Assembly: GCA_018062515.1 (NCBI GenBank) | Contig: JAGOSC010000004.1 | Coordinates: 1 to 64,000 of the forward strand | DNA: 64,000 bases | Reading direction: 5' to 3' | From: Candidatus Omnitrophota bacterium | GTDB lineage: Bacteria > Omnitrophota > Gorgyraeia > Zapsychrales > Zapsychraceae | Part shown: in pieces, positions 53,366 through 62,108 of the stretch | Numbering within the stretch: the stretch's first letter is position 1 | How the letters are laid out: each line of letters opens with the position of its first letter | Notes under the pieces: model-generated | What the model saw: only the letters and a program-made list of their open reading frames with translations | What the model was told of the DNA's origin: nothing | Database searches by the model: none | Translations under genes and position numbers: made by a program

Positions 53366-53837
53366 TTTTTTTAATCAATTCGATAATATTGGTTGATGAC
53401 CAACCCTTTTCAAACTTTATATATTCGATTTTTCCGCCGTATGATTTTACGAAATCCTCGCCGACAATTCCTTTACCTTTCCAATCCGCCCCTTTAATCA
53501 GCACATCCGGTTTAACCGCTTTGATCAAACTCAGCGGAGTCGGTGCAGAAAAAATGGTTACATAATCCACGCTCTCTAAAGCTGCTAAAACAGCTGCCCG
53601 CTCATGTTGAGGAACAATCGGACGAGTTGGACCTTTAATCTTCCTAACCGACTGATCGCTATTAACACCTAACACCAAAATGCGATGATTCTTTTTTGCC
53701 TTTTCCAAATAAGCAACATGCCCGAAATGTAAAATGTCAAAACAACCGTTTGTGAACGCTATCGTCTTTCCGGATTTTCTTAATCGATGCAGTTCTTTTT
53801 TTAACTGAATGAGCGATAATGTCTTATTCTTAATCAC
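53358..53837 (-). CDS. rfaE2: D-glycero-beta-D-manno-heptose 1-phosphate adenylyltransferase-type nucleotidyltransferase
   Basis: 159 residues with nucleotidyltransferase motif AFTNGCFDILHFGHVAYLEKAKK (HxGH), VLGVNSDQSVRKIKGPTRPI and LIKGADWKGKGIVGEDFVKS. Makes ADP-heptose for LPS inner core. The fused kinase domain of E. coli HldE is absent, so the kinase must be elsewhere. Lies 4 bp after gmhA, the first enzyme of the same pathway. Confidence 0.93.
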   Translation of the reverse strand: MIKNKTLSLIQLKKELHRLRKSGKTIAFTNGCFDILHFGHVAYLEKAKKNHRILVLGVNSDQSVRKIKGPTRPIVPQHERAAVLAALESVDYVTIFSAPTPLSLIKAVKPDVLIKGADWKGKGIVGEDFVKSYGGKIEYIKFEKGWSSTNIIELIKKSA

Positions 53838-53840
53838 AAA

Positions 53841-54413
53841 TTAATGACTGAATTGATTTTCAACCAACTCGCAAATCGCGTGATAAATACACATATGCGA
53901 TTCTTGTATCCTGGCGGTTGAGGTCGACGGCACAACAATATTTACATCAGCCTTATCTTTTAATTGTCCTCCACCACATCCGGATAACACAATGGTTTTT
54001 AAACCCAGTTCCTTTGCTTTTTGAATGGCCAAAATAACATTTTTTGAATTTCCGCTCGTCGATAATCCAAACGCTACGTCGCCTTTTCTTCCGAGTCCCT
54101 CAATCTGGCGGGAAAAAATAGTATCAAATGAATAATCATTACTCAAACAGGTTAAGATCGAACTGTCCGTCGTTAGCGCAATAGCAGCCAAAGCACGCCG
54201 TTCTTTCTTAAATCGTCCGATAAATTCAGCCGCGAAGTGTTGACTATCCGCTGCGGAGCCGCCATTTCCGAAAATAAGAATCTTTCCTTGAGCCGATAAT
54301 GATTGGACAATGATATCAACCGCCTTGGCAATCTCGTCGACATTTGCCTTCAGCGCCGCCTGTTTAACACTGACCGATTCTTCAAATATTTTTTGGATTT
54401 GTTCTTTCATCAT
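53841..54413 (-). CDS. gmhA: sedoheptulose 7-phosphate isomerase
   Basis: Starts ADP-heptose synthesis. The 190-residue SIS-domain protein has ILIFGNGGSAADSQHFAAEF, FGLSTSGNSKNVILAIQKAK, and ARIQESHMCIYHAICELVE with the catalytic Glu and His. Length is standard. Followed by rfaE2, indicating LPS with heptose. Together with the LpxL-like protein this supports a diderm envelope. Confidence 0.95.
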   Translation of the reverse strand: MMKEQIQKIFEESVSVKQAALKANVDEIAKAVDIIVQSLSAQGKILIFGNGGSAADSQHFAAEFIGRFKKERRALAAIALTTDSSILTCLSNDYSFDTIFSRQIEGLGRKGDVAFGLSTSGNSKNVILAIQKAKELGLKTIVLSGCGGGQLKDKADVNIVVPSTSTARIQESHMCIYHAICELVENQFSH

Positions 54414-54416
54414 TAA

Positions 54417-55448
54417 TTAAGCCGCAAATACCTTGGCGATATCATAAATATCCGGTTCAATCGCTTTATGTTTACTGACCGCTTCCTTGATTGGAACCGC
54501 GCGTAATTTATTTTCATGAATGGAAACCATCATTCCATATTTTTCTTGTTTAACCAGTTCAACCGCGTGAAAACCGAATCGGGTGCTAATAATCCGATCA
54601 AATGCCGTCGGAGAACCGCCTCTTTGAATGTGTCCCAAAACGCTGACACGCGTTTCAAAACCGGTTTTCGTTTCAATTAAATCAGCAACCAACTCACCAA
54701 CCCGACTGACCCGGTGATGCCGGATATTTTCCTGACGTTCAATTTCATTTTCATTCGAATAACCTTCAATAATTGTCCCTTCTGAAATAACAATAATACT
54801 GAACGTTTTTCCGCGTTTATGTCGAGATCTTAGCGAATCGCAGAGTTCTTCTATTTTTACCGGAAATTCAGGGACTAAAATAATATCCGCGCCTCCGGCA
54901 ATACCGGCTTCAAGAGCGATCCAGCCTGTGTACCGGCCCATAACTTCAATAACAATGATGCGGTGATGACTTTCCGCCGTCGTGTGTAGTCGATCAATAC
55001 ATTGAGTGGCAATGTTTACCGCTGTATCGAATCCAAATGCATAATCTGTTCCGGTTAAAGAATTATCAACGGACTTGGGAACCCCAATAATCGGCATCTT
55101 GTATTGCTCAAATAAGGCTAATCCAATTTTTAATGTGTCTTCTCCACCGACGGCAATAAGCGCATCAATACCGCTGCGTTTAAAATTCTCCGCAATCTGT
55201 TCATTCATCTCTTTTTTGAGTGGAGGAATGACTCGGCTCGTCCCCAAAATGGTTCCTCCTCGATCTAAAATTCCAGAAACCAATTGAAGATCCAACACCT
55301 TCATGTCATTCTGCACTAAACCAGTCCATCCGTTCTTGATTCCGGTAACAACAAATCCTTCAGACACAGCTTTACGCACAACCGCCCTAATCACAGAATT
55401 CAATCCCGGACAATCAGCGCCACCCGTCAAAATTCCTATTTTTTTCAT
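54417..55448 (-). CDS. pfkA: 6-phosphofructokinase, PPi-type active-site residues
   Basis: 343 residues of the PfkA family. LTGGADCPGLNSVIRAVVRK and GGTILGTSR are at the N-terminus. Position 104 is Asp (VGGEDTLKIG), where ATP-dependent enzymes have Gly, and Lys precedes the catalytic loop (GVPKSVDNS), both features of PPi-dependent PFKs. The TIDND motif is altered to SVDNS (second Asp replaced by Ser). MGRYTGWIALEAGIAGGAD and LGHIQRGGSPTAFDR follow. Cofactor preference is inference from these residues. Confidence 0.92.
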   Translation of the reverse strand: MKKIGILTGGADCPGLNSVIRAVVRKAVSEGFVVTGIKNGWTGLVQNDMKVLDLQLVSGILDRGGTILGTSRVIPPLKKEMNEQIAENFKRSGIDALIAVGGEDTLKIGLALFEQYKMPIIGVPKSVDNSLTGTDYAFGFDTAVNIATQCIDRLHTTAESHHRIIVIEVMGRYTGWIALEAGIAGGADIILVPEFPVKIEELCDSLRSRHKRGKTFSIIVISEGTIIEGYSNENEIERQENIRHHRVSRVGELVADLIETKTGFETRVSVLGHIQRGGSPTAFDRIISTRFGFHAVELVKQEKYGMMVSIHENKLRAVPIKEAVSKHKAIEPDIYDIAKVFAA

Positions 55449-56072
55449 TTAGGCTCCATACCCTTGAAAAGGTACAATAGGTCCATTACTATCGCGATCC
55501 TGTCCGGATGATTTCCTAGAGATATCTATTTTTTCTTTTGAACGTAAAGGATAAATTTTTCCGATATAAACCTCGACGGTGACTTTTTCATTAATGCCGA
55601 TAGTATCTTTTATTCTTCGTAAAACTTCCAGCTGCACCATCGATGTTATTTCCGGAATGCTGGATTCTGACTTTAATTGCAAAGGAATCTTGGCCAAAAA
55701 TTCTTTATTGGTTATACGGATCGTAGGACGGGCATCTTTGATTTCATTAAACTGAAGAAGCGTTCGTTTGATCAAATCCTCGAGAGCAAACAGAGATACA
55801 CTTACGCGGCCGTTTGGATTTTCAAAGGTATAAATTTTATCTCGACGGACATTACCCGCCAGAATTCGATAAAAGATATAATTTAAAACCAGCAAAAACC
55901 CAGCCCAAAGGCCAGCCAGATGTTTTAAATCATCGTCGGTATAAACAATGTGGAGCAGCTTTATAAAATCTTGATAATTTAAATAGCCGAGGGACAGCGC
56001 TATCCAAAAAACGGCAACGAACATGACAAACGTTGAATAAAACAGCAGACTTACTCTTTGAAAAAAATTCAT
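55449..56072 (-). CDS. amaP: AmaP/Asp23-like membrane protein
   Basis: 207 residues. Two membrane spans (about 7-32 and 50-70, with a short loop) precede an Asp23-like domain (GRVSVSLFALEDLIKRTLLQ, TVEVYIGKIYPL) and a polar tail. This is the AmaP family, which anchors Asp23 proteins to the membrane in Gram-positives. Role in diderms is unclear. It is 1 bp upstream of pfkA and 57 bp after accC. Confidence 0.8.
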   Translation of the reverse strand: MNFFQRVSLLFYSTFVMFVAVFWIALSLGYLNYQDFIKLLHIVYTDDDLKHLAGLWAGFLLVLNYIFYRILAGNVRRDKIYTFENPNGRVSVSLFALEDLIKRTLLQFNEIKDARPTIRITNKEFLAKIPLQLKSESSIPEITSMVQLEVLRRIKDTIGINEKVTVEVYIGKIYPLRSKEKIDISRKSSGQDRDSNGPIVPFQGYGA

Positions 56073-56129
56073 AAAAAGCTCCTATCCATTGTTTGAATAT
56101 GGACGATACGGTTTGTAAACTTCTTTGTA

Positions 56130-57488
56130 TTACTTTTGTTCATGATCTTTTTTGGCCATTTTCTCGAGGAAGTGCGTCGTCGCTCCACCCCGAAGAAATA
56201 CCGGATTCTTTAAAATTTCTAAATGTAAACCCGCGGTGGTTTTGATCGGACTGATATAAAATTCTTCAAGCGCGCGAATCATCTTGCGTATCGCTTCATT
56301 TCTATCCTTACCGTGCGTAATTATCTTGGCGACCATTGAATCATAATACGGTCCAATTTTGTATCCCGGATAAATATGCGTATCAATTCTAATTCCAGGC
56401 CCGCCGGGTAAATTTAATTGTTCAATCGTTCCCGGGCTGGGAATAAAATTATTCAACGGATCCTCAGCATTGATTCGGCATTCGATGGCAGCGCCGGAAA
56501 AGGTAATATCTTCTTGTTTATATGGCAATTTTTTACCGTTAGCGATATTAATCTGTTCTTTAACAATATCAATTCCCGTAATCATTTCCGTCACCGGATG
56601 TTCAACCTGAATGCGTGTATTCATTTCCATAAAGAAAAATTCACCAGATTTGTTAACTAAAAATTCTATGGTCCCGACGCTGCGGTAATCCGCCGCCTTA
56701 GCGGCCTTGATCGCCATGTCGCCCATGCGCTTTCTTAATTTCTGGTCTAAGATCGGTGATGGAGCTTCTTCCAAAAGTTTTTGATGCCGACGCTGTATGC
56801 TGCAGTCACGTTCGCCTAAATGAATAATATTTCCATAATTATCCGCCATGATTTGAAACTCAACGTGGCGGGGATCTTCAATATATTTTTCAATATAAAC
56901 ATCCGGATTTCCAAAATTCTTTTCGGCTTCATTCTGAGCAATATTAAATGAACTCGCCAAGGTGACGTCATTATGACAAACCCGCATGCCCTTACCGCCA
57001 CCACCCGCTGATGCTTTTACAATCACCGGATATTTTATTTTTTTGGCGATTTCAATCGCCTCTTCTTTACTTTTAACAACACCTTTTCCGCCGGGAGTTA
57101 AAGGAACGCCGGATTTTCGCATCGTATCTTTGGCCGTGACCTTGTCGCCCATCATCCGTATTGTTTTTGGGCTTGGACCAATAAATTTAATTTTGCACGA
57201 TTCGCATATTTCAGCAAAGTGAGCATTCTCGGATAAAAACCCATAACCTGGATGAATCGCCTCAACATCGGTGATCTCAGCAGCGGATATAATGGCCGGA
57301 ATATTCAAATAACTGTCGACACTGGGTGGAGCGCCAATACACACCGCTTCGTCGGCAAAACGCACATGTAATGAGTCACGATCAGCTTCGGAAAATACGG
57401 CAACAGTTCTTATGTCCATTTCACGACAAGCACGAATAATTCTCAAGGCAATTTCGCCCCGGTTTGCTATAAGTATCTTAGAAAACAT
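56130..57488 (-). CDS. accC: acetyl-CoA carboxylase biotin carboxylase subunit
   Basis: ATP-dependent carboxylation of biotin for fatty-acid synthesis. The 452-residue protein has [36 protein letters not shown], the ATP-grasp loop [37 protein letters not shown] and [18 protein letters not shown]. Length is standard. Transcribed after accB with a 16-bp gap. Carboxyltransferase genes accA/accD are not in the window. Confidence 0.98.
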   Translation of the reverse strand: MFSKILIANRGEIALRIIRACREMDIRTVAVFSEADRDSLHVRFADEAVCIGAPPSVDSYLNIPAIISAAEITDVEAIHPGYGFLSENAHFAEICESCKIKFIGPSPKTIRMMGDKVTAKDTMRKSGVPLTPGGKGVVKSKEEAIEIAKKIKYPVIVKASAGGGGKGMRVCHNDVTLASSFNIAQNEAEKNFGNPDVYIEKYIEDPRHVEFQIMADNYGNIIHLGERDCSIQRRHQKLLEEAPSPILDQKLRKRMGDMAIKAAKAADYRSVGTIEFLVNKSGEFFFMEMNTRIQVEHPVTEMITGIDIVKEQINIANGKKLPYKQEDITFSGAAIECRINAEDPLNNFIPSPGTIEQLNLPGGPGIRIDTHIYPGYKIGPYYDSMVAKIITHGKDRNEAIRKMIRALEEFYISPIKTTAGLHLEILKNPVFLRGGATTHFLEKMAKKDHEQK

Positions 57489-57504
57489 AAATGTTCAATT
57501 CTGA

Positions 57505-57957
57505 TTAAAGGGGTTCAACGGTAAATAAAACTTGCCCGAATTCAACCGGTTGGGCATTTTCGACCAGCACTTCGGCGATCTTTCCTCGGACTTCCGATTT
57601 GATCTCATTCATTAATTTCATGGCTTCGACAATACAAACGACCTGACCGACTTCGACGACCTGGCCGACTTCGATAAACCGCGGCGCGTCCGGTGATGGA
57701 GCAAGATAAAAAGTTCCGACCATCGGGGATTTGATTTCCAACCGATTGGAAGGTGTGGCTGTTGATTTTGAGTCTGATTTAACTTGGGGGGGAATTGCAT
57801 CAATATGGAAGGGTGTGGGTGAATGGCGAATGATTTCCGGCGCGTCTCCAGAAGCTTTCTTTAACTTAATTTTGACTCCTTCACGCTCCAACTCAATTTC
57901 CGTTAAATCATTTTCGTTCATTAAGTTGATCATTTCACGAATCTCTTTTAAATTCAT
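57505..57957 (-). CDS. accB: biotin carboxyl carrier protein of acetyl-CoA carboxylase
   Basis: 150 residues: N-terminal MNLKEIREMINLMNENDLTE, a Pro/Ala-rich linker and a C-terminal biotinyl domain with the biotinylated Lys in VEAMKLMNEI. KSPMVGTFYLAPSPDAP is also typical. Overlaps efp by 4 bp and precedes accC, forming the usual accBC pair. Confidence 0.97.
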   Translation of the reverse strand: MNLKEIREMINLMNENDLTEIELEREGVKIKLKKASGDAPEIIRHSPTPFHIDAIPPQVKSDSKSTATPSNRLEIKSPMVGTFYLAPSPDAPRFIEVGQVVEVGQVVCIVEAMKLMNEIKSEVRGKIAEVLVENAQPVEFGQVLFTVEPL

Positions 57958-58514
57958 GTTTTTACCCTTTCGACATACACGCCGGTCCTGGTATCAATTT
58001 TAATTTTATCTCCAATGTCGATAAATAATGGCACAGGTACAGTTGCCCCGGTATCAATTTCTGCTGGTTTATTGCCGGATTTAGAGGTGTCGCCTTTATA
58101 TCCTGGTTCTGTATGTATAACCTCAGCCGTGATAAACATAGGTAAATCAACTTTCAATAATTCATTGTCATAAAACATTCCTAAAACTTCGCAATTTTCC
58201 TGTAAAAACCGGACAGAATCACCGATCATATCTTTAGCCACAATCACCTCTTCAAAGGTCGTATTGTCCATAAAATGATAATTATCATCGGTATTATATA
58301 AATTCTGCAATTTTCTTTCTTCTAAAAATATTTCTTCAATTTTGTCGGCGGATTTGATGGTTTTTTCTAAGACTTGATGAGTGCGGACATTTTTGATTTT
58401 GACTTTGGCAAATGCACCGCCTTTGCCGGGCTTGATGTGCTGACTGTCGACAACCATGAAAATATTGCCATCCATGAGGATACTGGCACCTGCTTTGATT
58501 TGATTAATTGACAT
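57954..58514 (-). CDS. efp: elongation factor P
   Basis: Relieves ribosome stalling at proline runs. Starts at ATG 58514 (MSINQIKAGASILMDG, 186 residues); a GTG two codons earlier is less likely. The domain I tip HIKPGKGGAFAKVKIKN has the conserved Lys used for modification in the EpmA/EpmB type. C-terminal NKPAEIDTGATVPVPLFIDI is typical. Overlaps pepP-like by 11 bp and accB by 4 bp. Confidence 0.96.
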   Translation of the reverse strand: MSINQIKAGASILMDGNIFMVVDSQHIKPGKGGAFAKVKIKNVRTHQVLEKTIKSADKIEEIFLEERKLQNLYNTDDNYHFMDNTTFEEVIVAKDMIGDSVRFLQENCEVLGMFYDNELLKVDLPMFITAEVIHTEPGYKGDTSKSGNKPAEIDTGATVPVPLFIDIGDKIKIDTRTGVYVERVKT

Positions 58515-59556
58515 TCCCACTGAGAATCACACAACCTTTCTTTTTGACCAAAATCATCTCTTCGAGACGTATACCAAATTGATTTGGCAAGTACACGGCT
58601 GGTTCGACGGTAACAATCATCCCAGCTTTTAAGGGTTTGGAATTGGTGTAATATAAACGAGGACTTTCGTGAATATCTAAGCCCACCCCATGCCCTAGAG
58701 AATGGCCAAAATATTTTGCTAACTTTTTACTTTCCAGATATTTACGTGCTTTTAGATCAACTTCAGCGATGCTCACTCCATCACTAATGGAGGCGATCGC
58801 TATTTGCTGTGCTTCATGTACATGTGCTTCAATTTCCCTAACAAGATTTGGTATTCTACCTAAAAAGAACATACGTGTCAAGTCGGTCTTATAGCCATTT
58901 ATGTCGATGCCCATATCGAGCAAAACAGGCTCATTATTCTTTATTTTTCTAGTAGTTACGCTCGCGTGCGGATAGCTGGAATTAGGCCCGGAAGCGATAA
59001 TCGGCCTGAAGGAAAAGCCTACTTTTTCCGCCCTTACAAAAGCATCCAATTTATTAAAAACATCTTGTTCAGAGTTGCCAGGTTTAATATATTTCTTTAT
59101 ATAGATGAGCGCCTTTTGGTGAATTCTCAAGCCCTTTTTGATGAGGTCAATTTCGTCGGAATCTTTGATTTCTCGAAGAGACTCCACCAACGTATTCGCT
59201 TCAACCCATTTCACCTTTTTAGGGCTGTCCTTTTGCAGTTGTTTAAAACGAAGCAAGTTCCAGTGATTCTCATTGAATCCAACGCGTCGGATCTTTTCTT
59301 GCTCCAGCAAATCGAACAAAGATTTAAATATGGACCCTTTGTAAAGGACCGGCTGAGCACCTTTAAGTCCCTTCTTTACTTCAAGAAAATAACGAAAATC
59401 TGTTAAATAATATGATTTTTTTGGCGTGATGAGTAACCAAGATTCGCTGGCGGGATAGTTACAAAGATACTTAATGTCTGTATCATTGATTACGAGGAGA
59501 GCATCAATATTGTATTGATCAAAAAGTGCTCGGGCTTTAGCAATGCGAAGTTTCAT
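58504..59556 (-). CDS. Xaa-Pro peptidase, M24 family
   Basis: 350 residues. A creatinase-like N-terminal domain (LLVINDTDIKYLCNYPASES) precedes a pita-bread catalytic domain with metal ligands in EPVLLDMGIDINGYKTDLTR, HSLGHGVGLDIHE, IVTVEPAVYLP and GIRLEEMILV. Probably an aminopeptidase P or prolidase. Adjacent to efp, a common pairing in bacteria. Symbol not certain (pepP or pepQ-like). Confidence 0.93.
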   Translation of the reverse strand: MKLRIAKARALFDQYNIDALLVINDTDIKYLCNYPASESWLLITPKKSYYLTDFRYFLEVKKGLKGAQPVLYKGSIFKSLFDLLEQEKIRRVGFNENHWNLLRFKQLQKDSPKKVKWVEANTLVESLREIKDSDEIDLIKKGLRIHQKALIYIKKYIKPGNSEQDVFNKLDAFVRAEKVGFSFRPIIASGPNSSYPHASVTTRKIKNNEPVLLDMGIDINGYKTDLTRMFFLGRIPNLVREIEAHVHEAQQIAIASISDGVSIAEVDLKARKYLESKKLAKYFGHSLGHGVGLDIHESPRLYYTNSKPLKAGMIVTVEPAVYLPNQFGIRLEEMILVKKKGCVILSGNVN

Positions 59557-59579
59557 TGTTTAACGGAAGCGTTGAAATA

Positions 59580-60023
59580 TTATTTGTTAATCAATTTAAT
59601 TAAAGCGTCTAATCCAAGAAAATAACTTTCAACCCCAAAACCGGTAATTTGGCCGACACAAACCGGCGCGCACAAAGAAAGATGACGGAATTCTTCACGG
59701 GCATGAATGTTTGAAAGATGTACCTCAACCGTCGGTAAATTCGCCGCCGCAATCGCATCCCGTATAGCAATACTTGTGTGAGTATAAGCCGCTGGATTAA
59801 TCAAAATTGCTTTATATTGCTTATCCTTGGCCGTACCGATCACATCAACAATTTCGCCTTCATGATTCGACTGAAACGTATCCAAAGCCACATTTTTTTC
59901 CTTGGCTTTAGAAATCAATTGCGTATTAATTTGATCTAGCGTCGTATTTCCATATATGCTATTTTCGCGTTGACCTAATAAATTTAAATTTGGTCCGTGA
60001 ATGACTAAAATTTTATTCGCCAT
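59580..60023 (-). CDS. aroQ: type II 3-dehydroquinate dehydratase
   Basis: Third shikimate-pathway step. The 147-residue sequence has [20 protein letters not shown], with the loop Arg and Tyr, [33 protein letters not shown] with the catalytic His region, and [16 protein letters not shown]. Standard length; it acts as a dodecamer in known homologues. Sits one bp after DUF1844 in the array that ends in aroB. Confidence 0.97.
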   Translation of the reverse strand: MANKILVIHGPNLNLLGQRENSIYGNTTLDQINTQLISKAKEKNVALDTFQSNHEGEIVDVIGTAKDKQYKAILINPAAYTHTSIAIRDAIAAANLPTVEVHLSNIHAREEFRHLSLCAPVCVGQITGFGVESYFLGLDALIKLINK

Positions 60024-60383
60024 TTATTCCCTTTCCAAAATCCTTTTGGCCTTGCTTACTTCTAAAAATTTTATTTGAAGCTCATAAATCGACGCATCCA
60101 ATAGATTTTCTTCTTTTTCTTCCAGGTTTCCCTTGGTTTTTTCACGGATCATCACCAAAGTATCGATCAAGAACTTCGCCTGGGGGATATTTTCTTCTTT
60201 TTGATTGGTCATCGGGTGAGGAATTTCGCCCAAAAAAATAAGGGCTTGAAAACCTAGGCTGGTAATATAGTTCAGGAAATTGATTTCAAAAGGCACATCT
60301 TTTTCCGTTTCTTCTGCAGGTATTTCCTTTTCTTTCGAAACAGAATCTTTCCAAGATTCATCGATAAATTTATCGTCTTCCAT
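60024..60383 (-). CDS. DUF1844 domain protein
   Basis: 119 residues from ATG 60383 (MEDDKFIDESWKDSVSKE, matching the family start); an upstream ATG at 60395 adds four residues. The acidic N-terminus precedes the DUF1844 helix core FLNYITSLGFQALIFLGEIP and ends in LQIKFLEVSKAK. Known as a helical protein without assigned function. First gene of the long minus-strand array, with a promoter at 60447-60475. Confidence 0.85.
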   Translation of the reverse strand: MEDDKFIDESWKDSVSKEKEIPAEETEKDVPFEINFLNYITSLGFQALIFLGEIPHPMTNQKEENIPQAKFLIDTLVMIREKTKGNLEEKEENLLDASIYELQIKFLEVSKAKRILERE

Positions 60384-60446
60384 AATTTCCCACATTTTTA
60401 GATGATAACAGCGTTTGATTGAATAATTTTGTAAATTAATTAATGT

Positions 60447-60475
60447 AGAATATCATTTTAGCTTGCCCTTGTCAA
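60447..60475 (-). promoter_or_regulatory. promoter of the DUF1844-aroQ-efp-accBC array
   Basis: Minus-strand -35 TTGACA (60470-60475, perfect), 17-nt spacer, -10 TATTCT (60447-60452, 4 of 6) with TG one base upstream. It lies immediately after the tonB stop (60478). A second extended -10 (TGT then TATCAT) occurs 6 nt before ATG 60395. Confidence 0.6.
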
Positions 60476-60477
60476 AC

Positions 60478-61185
60478 TTAGGGACTTAACTCTTCGTCCT
60501 TATCCTTAAAAGAAATAACCACATTGAATGTCAACTGCGGGAAAGTCAAATCCGACGGGAACGGAGGAAACGGCGCGGAGTCTTTAACACTGCGCATACC
60601 CACCGAACGCAAATATTCATCCGCTCTCGTCCGTTCTTCAATAATTTGCAAGGCCTCTAATTCACCCGAAGCGTTAATGATAAACGTCAAATACACCTGC
60701 CCTTCTTCAAAATCTTCCAGATCAAAATAACTGTATGCCTTCGCACGTATCCGCTGCCAAATGGTCTGGTTGTAACTGATATATTTGGGATTGGTAATTT
60801 TCTCCGATCTGATTAAGTCAACGGATATACGCCGATTAGAATCAAACGTCTTTATACTGGGCGTCATTTTCCGGTCCAAAGAAACTTTTTTGGAAAGTTT
60901 TGAAATATCTTTGACTTCCTGATTGAACATGGAAAACTTCTTTTCGTTTTTCTTAATAAGCTTCACCTCATTCTTTAAAGGTTTGGCTTTAATGATCTTG
61001 CGTTCTTTCTGTACTACCGGTTTTTGATTTTTATTTTTTTCGGAAGGCGCTTTGGAGTAAGTGACTTCAATCTTTTTAACTTTCCTAGGCGGGGTAAAAA
61101 CACGTTTGGGCGTTAAAAAATTAATTAATGAAAAATGAATTAAGCAGGAAACAATAAGACAAATGTAGAATAGTCTATTGGACAT
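60478..61185 (-). CDS. TonB-family energy transducer protein
   Basis: 235 residues. One N-terminal span (FYICLIVSCLIHFSLINFL) anchors it in the inner membrane. A long basic periplasmic linker (KVKKIEVTYSKAPSEKNKNQ, Lys-rich, not Pro-rich) leads to a TonB C-terminal fold (GQVYLTFIINASGELEALQI, DSAPFPPFPSDLTFPQLTFN). Transmits proton-motive force to outer-membrane receptors. No exbB/exbD in the window. Overlaps neither neighbour. Confidence 0.88.
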   Translation of the reverse strand: MSNRLFYICLIVSCLIHFSLINFLTPKRVFTPPRKVKKIEVTYSKAPSEKNKNQKPVVQKERKIIKAKPLKNEVKLIKKNEKKFSMFNQEVKDISKLSKKVSLDRKMTPSIKTFDSNRRISVDLIRSEKITNPKYISYNQTIWQRIRAKAYSYFDLEDFEEGQVYLTFIINASGELEALQIIEERTRADEYLRSVGMRSVKDSAPFPPFPSDLTFPQLTFNVVISFKDKDEELSP

Positions 61186-61189
61186 ATCA

Positions 61190-61858
61190 CTAAGAAGAAA
61201 ATATTTCCTTTAATAGATATTTAAAAAAACGAAGTGTATCTCGTACAGGTCTTATATAACTTGTTTCTCCTCGATAAATGGTCTCAACCGGTACCGAGTG
61301 GATGGAAAAACCTTTTTTGGCACTTTTAATTAGTATTTCAGATTCAATCTCATAACAATCGCTGGTCAGTTTAATCGTTTTTAAAACATCTTTACCGATA
61401 AAGCGATAACCGCATTGTGTATCAGGAATCTTTTGCCGGCAAACCGACGAAATTAAAAAGGACATCAGCCGATTGGTTTGAAGACGCACAAAAGGCATTT
61501 TTTGGGAATTCGCCAACCGGTTACCGTTGATGATCGTATTTGTTTTTAAATTCGGGGATTGAATGAAATGCTCTAAATCGTCAATCGCGTGTTGTCCATC
61601 GCCATCCATCGTGATCACCCCGTCATAGCCGTGATCTAAAACGTATTGAAATCCTTTTTGCAAACTAAAACCTTTACCGCGGTTGATTTCATTGGTTAAA
61701 ACAACCGCCCCGTTTTGAGTCGCCAACTCGCCGGAATTGTCTTTTGAACCGTCATCAATCACGACGACAGAGAATTTTTTCTCTCTTAACTCTTTAACAA
61801 TACCGCCGATGGCCTTGGCTTCGTTTAGTATGGGAATTAAAATGCAAATATTCATCAT
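61190..61858 (-). CDS. GT2-family glycosyltransferase (DPM1/GtrB-like)
   Basis: 222 residues with GT-A fold motifs: ICILIPILNEAKAIGGIVKE, VVIDDGSKDNSGELA, GKGFSLQKGFQYVLDHG, and the DxD-type VITMDGDGQHAI. C-terminal IHSVPVETIYRGETSYIRP is near the membrane-associated end but no clear span follows, so it is likely peripheral. Possibly makes a lipid-linked sugar. Lies 4 bp after the lipoyl-protein gene. Confidence 0.9.
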   Translation of the reverse strand: MMNICILIPILNEAKAIGGIVKELREKKFSVVVIDDGSKDNSGELATQNGAVVLTNEINRGKGFSLQKGFQYVLDHGYDGVITMDGDGQHAIDDLEHFIQSPNLKTNTIINGNRLANSQKMPFVRLQTNRLMSFLISSVCRQKIPDTQCGYRFIGKDVLKTIKLTSDCYEIESEILIKSAKKGFSIHSVPVETIYRGETSYIRPVRDTLRFFKYLLKEIFSS

Positions 61859-61863
61859 TATTC

Positions 61864-62094
61864 TTAATTAAGTTTAAATAAAGGCGCGCCGACAGGAACA
61901 ACATCACCTTCTTTGAAGCACAATTCTTTAATTATTCCGCTAGATGTGGAAGGCACATTAAATACCGCCTTGTCCGTAACCACCTCAACGACATCGTCAT
62001 TGGGCTTAATTGAATCACCGACAGCAAAATGATAACACGCAATCACTGCTGTTTCGACGCCTTCACCTAATTCCGGCAATTTAACTTCGATCAT
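61864..62094 (-). CDS. standalone lipoyl-domain protein
   Basis: 76 residues, made of one lipoyl domain: MIEVKLPELGEGVETAVIAC at the start and DDVVEVVTDKAVFNVPSTSS with the lipoylated Lys at about residue 47. No E2 catalytic or peripheral-subunit-binding part follows, and the stop is in frame after the normal domain end. Lies 14 bp after lipB, the enzyme that starts lipoylation. It may serve as a lipoate carrier for a dehydrogenase or an unknown complex. Confidence 0.9.
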   Translation of the reverse strand: MIEVKLPELGEGVETAVIACYHFAVGDSIKPNDDVVEVVTDKAVFNVPSTSSGIIKELCFKEGDVVPVGAPLFKLN

Positions 62095-62108
62095 GATTAA
62101 CTCTCCAT

